Assembly (NCBI GenBank): GCA_031292465.1
Contig: JARLHB010000385.1
Span: forward strand, 1 to 13,844
Reading direction: 5' to 3'
Length of the DNA stretch: 13,844 nt
DNA from: Ignavibacteriaceae bacterium
Lineage (GTDB): Bacteria; Bacteroidota; Ignavibacteria; Ignavibacteriales; Ignavibacteriaceae
Shown: piece after piece, positions 8,207 through 13,844 of the stretch
Numbering within the stretch: position 1 is the first letter of the stretch
How the letters are laid out: each line of letters opens with the position of its first letter
Program-made: the position numbers and the translations under genes
The notes under the pieces: generated by a model
Told to the model about the DNA's origin: nothing
Seen by the model: only the letters and a program-made list of their open reading frames with translations
The model's database searches: none

Positions 8207-8401
8207 ATGAAATACAAATCATTAATAAAGAGAACATTGCCAATTCTGATAGGAGGAATTGCCGGCTATGCTTATTATCACTTTATTGGATGCAGAAGCG
8301 GTTCCTGCCCAATTTCCGGGAATCCTTATATATCAACATCTTACGGCGCAATTGTTGGGTTGATAATTACAATACCATCAAAAAGGAACAGTAAATCATA
8401 A
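8207..8401 (+). CDS. DUF6132-like small membrane protein
   Basis: A 64-residue protein that I recognise as similar to the DUF6132 family common in Bacteroidota. One membrane helix near the N-terminus (LPILIGGIAGYAYYHFIG) is followed by the hallmark segment with a C-x4-C pair (GCRSGSC) and PISGNPYIS, then a second hydrophobic helix (AIVGLIITIP) and a basic tail. Function is not established; the two cysteines next to the membrane could form a disulfide or bind metal. The start is set at ATG 8207, just downstream of AGGTGG; an in-frame GTG at 8201 would add two residues but overlaps that ribosome binding site. It is a single-gene unit, convergent with the antiporter gene. The 122 bases between them show no clear terminator. 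Confidence 0.8.
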   Translation: MKYKSLIKRTLPILIGGIAGYAYYHFIGCRSGSCPISGNPYISTSYGAIVGLIITIPSKRNSKS

Positions 8402-8523
8402 TAATTTGTTTTATTTATCTTCCCCCTGTTTGTTTGCCCTTTATCTATTTATTCTTAGATTAATATAACATTCAAGCTTATAGGGAGAGCATTGCATACA
8501 AGAATTATAAGAACAAACTTAAT

Positions 8524-10620
8524 TTAAACTGTCTGATGTGCTACATATTTCCTCAAAATAAGCAGTGAAGCCGGACATTCACGGGCTAATCTTTCATGCC
8601 TTTTACTAAATAACGAAGGTTCTAGCCCCCATGTTTCCGACAAGCCAACAACAACCAGATCATAATTGCGGCTGGCAATTTTTACAGCTGTGTCAAGCGG
8701 AGAGTCGCTTTCCACAACCAGCAGCTTTATGCGTTCTTCCGGGAAATCCTCAATTCCCCCGGCTCTTATTATATCTTCGTCAGCGTTGCTGCTGTTTTTT
8801 TCAGTACCTGTATCCTTTGGCTTAACAATATGCAGCACCGTAACATTTGCATCAATATTTTCTGCTATTTGATGAGCTAAAACAAGTGCACCTTTATCAT
8901 GTACACCCTCGCGGAAAGGTACCAATATATTTTTGTAAGGATTAAATTGCCGTTCAAGATAAACACAAACATCAGCTTTTGCGTAACGCATAACTTCATT
9001 TACCGTTCCGCTTAAAATGCTTTCGCTAAGGATCGGTTTATGCCAGCCCATCAATATTATGTTTACGCCTTTTAAGCTTGCTATATTATTAATATCCTCT
9101 GCGGCATTTCTTGTATGGAAGGAAATAGGGCTTACAGTAATTGAATTCTCATTTGCATATTTCATAAGCGGCTGAAATGCTTCTATATAATCCTGTTTAA
9201 CGTTTGTTTCATCAAGATTAGGCAAGGATAATTCATTTGTCTTTATAAGATGCAAAGCATAAACTTTTAAATCACGGTTAGAAATAATTGAAGATGCCAT
9301 TTTCAACATTCCCGGCCCTGATGACGGGAACGAAACCGGGATTAAAATCCCTGATTTCTGGTTACCTTTTTCAATTTCCTCCTGTTCTTTTCTTAAAAGC
9401 CTTTCGGGATACACCCATTCAAAGAAAGGTGTGGTCATAAAAGTAGTTGCCAGCGCCATCATAACCATCATTGCAAATAACGTATGAGAGATAACGCCAA
9501 GTTCCAACCCGATTGATAAAATAACCAGTTCCATCAATCCGCGTGTATTCATAAGTATTCCAAGCCCTGCTGCTTCCCGCCAATGCAGTGAAGAAATTCG
9601 TGCAGCTAAAGTTGATCCTCCCATTTTGCCAATTACGGCTGCAGAGAGTATAAGGCCGAAGAACAGCCACATCCCGGTTCCATTAATTAGTCCAATGCTG
9701 GTATTTAATCCTGTAAGCGCAAAAAAGATAGGCAAAAATAAAACAAGGGTAATATCACTTAGTTTTTCAATAATGGAATTCAGGAAGTATTTATTGCGGG
9801 GCATAATTGCCCCCATAAAAAACGCCCCGAATAAAGCATGAATACCAAGCCACTCTGTAGTCCATGCTGAGACTAACATTAAAAGCAGCACTGCTCCCAG
9901 AATATCATTAGTTAAAACATTCCCTTTATTTGCATAATATATTTCCAGCTTTGCTACCAGAGGACGGATAATAAAAATCATCAACAGTATAAAAGCAACA
10001 GCGCCTAAAAGAGTAAGCCAAAATGGAATGCCGCCTGAACCGGCACGAACAATAGTAACAACAAATGCAAGTATGCTCCACGCGGTTACATCATTTATTG
10101 CGGCACAGGCTATTGTTACTGCGCCTATTTTTGTCTTAACCAAATTCTTTTCGCTTAATATCCTTGCCAGCACAGGAAATGCCGTTATGCTCATTGATGC
10201 GCCCACGAATAAGGCAAACGCAGTAAAGCTTACTGATTTACTTGATAAATAAGGATAAAGATACAGAGAGATTAAAACTCCGAGAATAAAGGGTGCAATA
10301 ATACTTACCTGTGCAATAATTACTGCCGAGCGGCCCCTGCCCTTTAACAGATTCGGATCAAGTTCAAGCCCGATAATAAACATGAATAGTAAAAGGCCTA
10401 TCTCGCTGAGTACATTAAGGTATTTTAAACTTTCCGGCGGGAATATAAATACAAAGACATTGGGCGCCAGCCATCCAAGTAGAGAAGGGCCAAGAACTAT
10501 TCCGGCAACCATTTCACCAACAACCTGCGGCTGATGAATTTTGCGGAATAAAATCCCTATTACTCTGGATACTATTATTATAACCGCAATTTGAATAATC
10601 AGCTTTAAAAGAAAAGACAT
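8524..10620 (-). CDS. CPA2-type cation:proton antiporter with two C-terminal universal stress domains
   Basis: A 698-residue inner-membrane exchanger (Na+/H+ or K+/H+). Residues about 1-400 hold 11 to 13 membrane helices with family marks: the QPQVVGEM-GIVLGPSLLG stretch (31-49), ASMSITAFPVLARIL, the ion-binding Asn176-Asp177 pair in the AAINDVTAW helix, and LMNTRGLMELVIL (356-368). A basic/acidic linker (405-420) leads to two cytoplasmic Usp-like alpha/beta domains, about 422-556 and 562-692. The first keeps a recognisable nucleotide-loop glycine plus GT (MGWHKPI...LSGTVNEVM). The second has VVVGLSETWG but lacks the canonical GS after the nine-residue spacer (FSKRHERL), so it may not bind ATP. 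The Usp pair probably senses nucleotides or energy state to gate the antiporter. The start ATG has AGGA seven bases upstream. The cation specificity cannot be read. Confidence 0.93.
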   Translation of the reverse strand: MSFLLKLIIQIAVIIIVSRVIGILFRKIHQPQVVGEMVAGIVLGPSLLGWLAPNVFVFIFPPESLKYLNVLSEIGLLLFMFIIGLELDPNLLKGRGRSAVIIAQVSIIAPFILGVLISLYLYPYLSSKSVSFTAFALFVGASMSITAFPVLARILSEKNLVKTKIGAVTIACAAINDVTAWSILAFVVTIVRAGSGGIPFWLTLLGAVAFILLMIFIIRPLVAKLEIYYANKGNVLTNDILGAVLLLMLVSAWTTEWLGIHALFGAFFMGAIMPRNKYFLNSIIEKLSDITLVLFLPIFFALTGLNTSIGLINGTGMWLFFGLILSAAVIGKMGGSTLAARISSLHWREAAGLGILMNTRGLMELVILSIGLELGVISHTLFAMMVMMALATTFMTTPFFEWVYPERLLRKEQEEIEKGNQKSGILIPVSFPSSGPGMLKMASSIISNRDLKVYALHLIKTNELSLPNLDETNVKQDYIEAFQPLMKYANENSITVSPISFHTRNAAEDINNIASLKGVNIILMGWHKPILSESILSGTVNEVMRYAKADVCVYLERQFNPYKNILVPFREGVHDKGALVLAHQIAENIDANVTVLHIVKPKDTGTEKNSSNADEDIIRAGGIEDFPEERIKLLVVESDSPLDTAVKIASRNYDLVVVGLSETWGLEPSLFSKRHERLARECPASLLILRKYVAHQTV

Positions 10621-10644
10621 CTTATATCCTTTTATTCTTTTAGT

Positions 10645-10660
10645 GTTATCTAAAGATAAC
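10645..10660. promoter_or_regulatory. Perfect inverted repeat upstream of the antiporter gene
   Basis: GTTATCT-AA-AGATAAC is a seven-base perfect dyad with a two-base centre, 25 to 40 bases upstream of the antiporter start codon on the minus strand. This position, in the leader or core promoter, suits a repressor operator. No regulator gene is next to it. The rest of the 295-base divergent gap (10621-10915) must contain promoters for the antiporter and for the VOC gene, but I could not assign boxes reliably and saw no further ORF or RNA gene. Confidence 0.3.
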
Positions 10661-10915
10661 TATTCAATATTACTCTATTATTAACTCTTAATTACTGGCA
10701 AATAATATCAGGAAATAAATTTAAAAGATTCTGTTTGAAGATGCAACGGAATAGTAATCTTTGCATTTAACATGTATAGCAAAATAAGTCCGCGGATCTA
10801 TTTGCTGTACTTAAAAGGTTTTTTAAGGCTGATTTAGTATTATTACAGGTGATTTTGTAAATAACCAATTATACATTTTTAATCCCGGCTCATTTTAACA
10901 ACAATGGAGGTATAA

Positions 10916-11284
10916 ATGTTATTAGGCTTAAGAACTACTATATATCACGTAAGCAATCTGGAAGAAGCAAAAGAATGGTACAGTAACGTATTAGGTAAAG
11001 AGCCTTACTTTGATCAGCCGTATTATGTGGGCTACAACATAGGCGGATATGAGCTTGGCCTGGTACCGGATAATACTGAAAGCAAATCTAAAATAGAAGG
11101 AGTGGTTACTTATTGGGGTGTAAAGGATGCAAAGAAATCATTTCAAAAGCTATTAGAGTCCGGCGCTGTTGTACATGAAAATTTTCAGGATGTAGGAGAA
11201 GGAATTTTAGTCGGGGCTGTAAAAGACCCGTTTGGAAATATATTCGGCATAATAGAGAACCCGAATTTTTCATTAGACAAATAA
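10916..11284 (+). CDS. VOC superfamily (glyoxalase/bleomycin-resistance fold) protein
   Basis: A 122-residue single-chain VOC protein with two beta-alpha-beta-beta-beta modules: 5-52 (LRTTIYHVSNLEEAKEWYSNVLG ... YELGLVP) and 61-115 (EGVVTYWGVKDAKKSFQKLLESGA ... VKDPFGNIFGIIEN). Usual metal-ligand positions appear as His11, Glu46 and Glu114. The fourth, at the start of module two, is Tyr or Trp rather than His, so metal binding is uncertain. VOC proteins include glyoxalases, dioxygenases, isomerases and antibiotic-sequestering proteins; nothing here picks one. The start is clear: GGAGG stands six bases before ATG. The GNAT gene follows 19 bases after the stop, so the two are probably one small operon for small-molecule detoxification or modification (inference). 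Confidence 0.88.
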   Translation: MLLGLRTTIYHVSNLEEAKEWYSNVLGKEPYFDQPYYVGYNIGGYELGLVPDNTESKSKIEGVVTYWGVKDAKKSFQKLLESGAVVHENFQDVGEGILVGAVKDPFGNIFGIIENPNFSLDK

Positions 11285-11303
11285 CATAAACCGGTAAAAT
11301 ATA

Positions 11304-11891
11304 ATGAACATTTTTGAAGAAAAAATAATTTTGGAATCAGGTAATTTAATGCTCCGCCCCCTTTCAATGGAAGATATTCCCGGTTTAAGCAGTATTGCAT
11401 TTAATGCTGATATCTGGAAGTTCTATCCAACCCGTATTACAAATGAAGAAGAATTGAGCAATTTAGTAGAGCAGATGATTATTCAAAGGGCACGAAACGA
11501 ACGGATACCTTTTACTATATCGGACAAAGAAGGCAATAGCATAATGGGCTCCACAAGTTATCTGAATATTTCCGTAAAAGATAAAAGACTGGAAATAGGT
11601 TCTACCTGGCTTGGCAAAAAATATCAGGGCACAGGAGTAAATAAGATTTGTAAATTTCTCCTTCTCCGCTTTGCATTTGAAAAGCTTAGCTATGATCGTG
11701 TGGAATTAAAAGCGGACGTTTTAAATATGCAGTCAAGAAAGGCTATGCTGAAAATAGGCGCCGTTGAAGAAGGGATATTAAGAAGCCATACACTTATGCA
11801 CGATGGCCGAAGAAGGGATACCATTTATTACAGCATACTTAAAAATGAATGGGAAGATATTAAGAAGAATATATTTGCTGAATTTTGTTAA
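11304..11891 (+). CDS. GNAT-family N-acetyltransferase (RimJ/RimL type)
   Basis: A 195-residue acetyl-CoA-dependent acetyltransferase of the Acetyltransf_3 (RimJ/RimL-like) group. It begins with LMLRPLSMEDIPGL (15-28), typical of the group. The acetyl-CoA pyrophosphate loop is Q-x-x-G-x-G-like in GKKYQGTGVNK (104-114), after the strand LEIGSTWL. Asn141 and Ser144 in VLNMQSRKAMLKIGA match the usual N-x-x-S helix start, and Tyr176 in RDTIYYSIL lies where the catalytic tyrosine often is. Substrates of this group range from ribosomal protein N-termini to antibiotics and amino acids. The ribosome binding site is poor (no clear GGAG before ATG), so expression may depend on coupling to the VOC gene just upstream. 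Confidence 0.88.
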   Translation: MNIFEEKIILESGNLMLRPLSMEDIPGLSSIAFNADIWKFYPTRITNEEELSNLVEQMIIQRARNERIPFTISDKEGNSIMGSTSYLNISVKDKRLEIGSTWLGKKYQGTGVNKICKFLLLRFAFEKLSYDRVELKADVLNMQSRKAMLKIGAVEEGILRSHTLMHDGRRRDTIYYSILKNEWEDIKKNIFAEFC

Positions 11892-11964
11892 TAACCAGAT
11901 TAGTATAAGGATTAAAAATATTATTATGCAGCACCAGCATTCAGAAGATGTGTTTAGATTAATC

Positions 11965-12067
11965 GTTTGAAGAAGAACTCGCCCTTGCCAGAGGCATCCA
12001 TTCGGGAAAATCGATAAAATTCTCCCCTTCTCTTTGCAAGAGAAGGGGTTGGGGGATGAGTTCAAAC
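11965..12067. repeat. Structured GC-rich intergenic repeat, probably a dispersed element and bidirectional terminator
   Basis: Within a 274-base gap between convergent genes is a GC-rich island unlike its AT-rich surroundings. Its core is a perfect 11-base hairpin: CCCCTTCTCTT (12024-12034), loop TGC, AAGAGAAGGGG (12038-12048), followed by TTGGGGGATGAG. The flanks add an imperfect outer inverted repeat: GTTTGA...GAACTC at 11965-11980 against GAGTTCAAAC at 12058-12067. This nested palindrome is typical of non-coding dispersed repeats in Bacteroidota-group genomes, and the hairpin could stop transcription from both sides. The gap otherwise contains no supported gene. Only one copy is present in the window, so its repetitive nature is inference. 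Confidence 0.55.
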
Positions 12068-12165
12068 ACTTGTAGTGAAACATTCACAAAGCATCTAACT
12101 GCCGGGCAACTTTATACTTCTCTTAACTTCTAATAATAATAAATAATTCTGATTCCTTACCGGAA

Positions 12166-13035
12166 TTATTTTTTCTGCTGTGCAACAACCAGCAGCCCAA
12201 GCATACCAAGATCAGCAAAAAGCAGCGGCGCCAGTACGGGTGCAAATGCCAATATTCTTTCAAGGCTTATTGCGCCTGTTCCTGCAAGATCGGCAGACAA
12301 ATGGAATCCGAATCCTAATACGCCTGTAATAATAGCGGCAATCATAGTCCAAAAATATACAAGCCCGTCTCCCTTTGTCCATTCTTTTGCAACAGAAAGA
12401 TAAAGCACCACCGATGTGGCAAATACTCCGAATACAATTGCAATTAATTTGTAGAAAGAATAGCCGTACTGCGCATGATCAATAATAGAAGTGATTGCGC
12501 TTGCGCCAAACCCTAACCCGACGAGCCACAGGAAATGCCTGTCTCTTGAAATAGGAGCTTTAAAAGTTCCAAGCCCCGGCACATTAAGCAAGCCAGGCTG
12601 GTTTTCTACTTCTTCGGTAACAGCATATAGCCCGAGTAATGAAATACCCGAAAACGCAAGCGGCGCTAAAATTGGCGAACCGAATACAACCCATGACCAT
12701 GTTAAATAACCGGCGGGATTTAATACCGCATTAGCATGAAATGCAGTCCCGATTACCCCTATCAATACTCCGGTTATCATTAATGCAATATGAACCAGCG
12801 CCTGCCATTTTTGAGGCTTTGTTTTTAACGCTATTAGGAAACAGGAAATTGAACCGAGCGGAAAATAAATAATAGGTATCCACTCATATACAGGGATGTA
12901 TGAATTTATGGAATGCGCCAGTACTACATCAATGCCTGTAAACAGAAGATTAACCCCGACAAACAACATCAGCAGCCGGTTCTTCTCAATAGGAAGCCGG
13001 ATATTTGCAAGATGAAAAATATTTACATCATTCAT
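12166..13035 (-). CDS. Eight-helix membrane protein with internal duplication, putative membrane partner of the multiheme cytochrome
   Basis: A 289-residue integral membrane protein with no family name I recognise. It is built from two homologous halves of about four helices each (about 18-142 and 165-287). Matching segments include GVIGTAFHANAVL with GVLGFGFHLSADL, and FGSPILAPLAFSGISLLGLYAV with FAPVLAPLLFADLGMLGLLVV. Each half has a histidine in its first helix (H41, H187) and one at the end of its third (H100, H245), with nearly the same spacing (59 and 58 residues). That pattern suits axial haem ligands or quinone/proton sites. Its ATG overlaps the TGA of the upstream multiheme cytochrome gene (ATGA), with AAGGAG eight bases upstream. 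It is thus likely the membrane subunit passing electrons between the quinone pool and the cytochrome; this role is inferred from context and the histidine pattern. Confidence 0.8.
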   Translation of the reverse strand: MNDVNIFHLANIRLPIEKNRLLMLFVGVNLLFTGIDVVLAHSINSYIPVYEWIPIIYFPLGSISCFLIALKTKPQKWQALVHIALMITGVLIGVIGTAFHANAVLNPAGYLTWSWVVFGSPILAPLAFSGISLLGLYAVTEEVENQPGLLNVPGLGTFKAPISRDRHFLWLVGLGFGASAITSIIDHAQYGYSFYKLIAIVFGVFATSVVLYLSVAKEWTKGDGLVYFWTMIAAIITGVLGFGFHLSADLAGTGAISLERILAFAPVLAPLLFADLGMLGLLVVAQQKK

Positions 13036-13844
13036 CGCATTACTCCTTTCCTTCCGTTTGCATGTTCTGCACGCAGCCTCTGTGCGTCTTCTTTAACTTT
13101 TGTCAATTGCTGCAAAAGCGGATATATACCATGCCACTGTACAAAATCAGGTCCCTGCATATAAGCTCCGAATTTTGCCGTCCTGCCGTAGTAATGCCAC
13201 AGGTCAAAAGCATCAAAACTGATTTGATTGGCAAAAGGTTTATCGGTAATTATTCCATCCTTCACTAAATCCTGCATTATCTGTGAGGCTTCGCTAACTT
13301 TTGCATTTATATATGCTGTTACGCTGTCTGCTTTAGAATATTGTTCATCAGTAAAGTTTGATGAATGGCAGTTTGCACAAATAGATTTCATGGCTTCGCG
13401 CCCTTCGGTACTATTCGGCCTGTCTTTGGTAACTGCGGCAAATAAAAATTTAGATAATCTCTGTCCTACATCATGCGTAGTACCCTGATTGCCAAAGCCG
13501 CTCATGTGGCAGGTTGCGCAGGTTGGAGCGGGCATATCATTTACCGTTAACCTGCCCGGTTTTTGGCTCCAGTTCCATTTGGAACCTTCTGTTTGGTAGA
13601 TTACACCGTGTGCAGATTCATGATAAATTTCCATCTGGGGATGGTCGGGGCCTAAATGGCATTGCCCGCAAATCTCCGGCTTCCTAACCTGTTCTAATGA
13701 AAACTCATGGCGCAAGTGGCATTTGTTGCAGTTGCCTATAGTTCCATCTGCATTAGGTTTTCCTATTGCATGGCATGTCTGGCAGGCAGCCATTGTAACA
13801 GATGGGCCTTCAATATCAAACAATGAATTTCTTGTTGCAGTTAT
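13032..13844 (-). CDS. Hydroxylamine-oxidoreductase-like multiheme cytochrome c (partial, N-terminus off window)
   Basis: The frame is open from the right edge to TGA 13034-13032, giving the last 270 residues; a TTG at 13823 inside it is not a credible start. Five haem-attachment CxxCH motifs are visible in order: CQTCH, CNKCH, CGQCH, CATCH and CANCH. The stretch CGQCHLGPDHPQMEIYHESAHG and the late GPDFVQWHGIYPLLQQL are characteristic of the HAO-like octahaem cytochrome family, so about three more haem sites are expected upstream. Such proteins act outside the cytoplasmic membrane, oxidising hydroxylamine or hydrazine, or reducing nitrite or hydroxylamine. Whether this one has the tyrosine cross-link that marks the oxidative direction cannot be judged here. 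No membrane anchor is seen at the C-terminus, which ends in a charged helix. The eight-helix membrane gene overlaps its stop and probably encodes its electron-transfer partner. Confidence 0.88.
   Translation of the reverse strand: MTATRNSLFDIEGPSVTMAACQTCHAIGKPNADGTIGNCNKCHLRHEFSLEQVRKPEICGQCHLGPDHPQMEIYHESAHGVIYQTEGSKWNWSQKPGRLTVNDMPAPTCATCHMSGFGNQGTTHDVGQRLSKFLFAAVTKDRPNSTEGREAMKSICANCHSSNFTDEQYSKADSVTAYINAKVSEASQIMQDLVKDGIITDKPFANQISFDAFDLWHYYGRTAKFGAYMQGPDFVQWHGIYPLLQQLTKVKEDAQRLRAEHANGRKGVMR

Noticed and set aside
8149..8394. Plus-strand ORF of 81 codons overlapping the DUF6132-like gene
   Set aside because: Different frame from the recognisable DUF6132-like protein and no recognisable features of its own.
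9419..9670. Minus-strand ORF of 83 codons
   Set aside because: It is an alternative frame within the antiporter membrane domain, which is intact in its own frame; there is no evidence of a frameshift.
11778..12083. Minus-strand ORF of 101 codons crossing the GNAT end and the hairpin repeat
   Set aside because: Half of it is antisense to the GNAT gene and the rest reads through the non-coding repeat; no recognisable domain.
12150..12166. Short hairpin (GATTCC/GGAATT) just after the membrane protein stop
   Set aside because: Only five to six pairs including a G-T wobble and no firm T run; too weak to call a terminator.
12913..13268. Plus-strand ORFs opposite the membrane protein/cytochrome junction
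   Set aside because: Cysteine-rich appearance comes from antisense reading of the haem-motif region; the minus-strand genes are well supported.
13823..13844. TTG at 13823 as the start of the multiheme cytochrome
   Set aside because: The same frame stays open to the window edge (ITATRNSL...) and the protein would lack the signal peptide and several haem sites expected of the family, so the gene is cut by the window.

Overview
The window is AT-rich, with compact genes, frequent 1 to 4 base stop/start overlaps and recognisable AGGAG-type ribosome binding sites. The gene content fits a free-living anaerobic or facultative member of the Bacteroidota/Ignavibacteria (FCB) group: a DUF6132-like small membrane protein, a CPA2 antiporter with universal-stress domains, a hydroxylamine-oxidoreductase-like multiheme cytochrome and a GC-rich intergenic hairpin repeat. 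The taxonomic placement is inference. No rRNA, tRNA, CRISPR array, transposase or phage gene was seen.

Region 1 (1-7950, all minus strand, read from right to left) is a surface-polysaccharide or glycan-modification cluster. It opens with a 637-residue coiled-coil protein with a membrane hairpin and no assigned function. Next come a DegT/VioA-like PLP sugar aminotransferase, a SAM methyltransferase with an N-terminal zinc ribbon, and a NeuD/PglD/VioB-like sugar N-acetyltransferase. After these are a glycosyltransferase-2/methyltransferase fusion and a second two-domain protein, polysaccharide pyruvyl transferase plus a glycosyltransferase-like domain, which runs off the left edge. The five sugar genes are packed with 1-base overlaps or gaps of 14 to 21 bases and are probably one operon. 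A reasonable inference is that the aminotransferase and acetyltransferase make an acetamido-dideoxy sugar nucleotide, which the fused enzymes transfer, methylate and/or pyruvylate. The nucleotide-sugar precursor genes, flippase and polymerase are not in the window.

Region 2 (7951-11891) is a set of small independent units: a DUF6132-like membrane protein (+), a cation/proton antiporter with two C-terminal Usp-like domains (-), and a two-gene + strand unit with a VOC (glyoxalase-fold) protein and a GNAT acetyltransferase. The 295-base gap between antiporter and VOC gene holds divergent control sequence, including a perfect 7-base inverted repeat close to the antiporter start.

Region 3 (11892-13844) begins with a structured intergenic repeat between convergent genes. 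A respiratory module on the minus strand follows: the C-terminal 270 residues of a hydroxylamine-oxidoreductase-like multiheme cytochrome c (five CxxCH sites visible, gene cut by the right edge) overlap by four bases with an eight-helix membrane protein. That membrane protein is an internal duplication with two equivalently placed histidines in each half. It looks like a quinone-side, possibly haem-binding, partner of the cytochrome, and this pair is the most interesting candidate for an undescribed system here.
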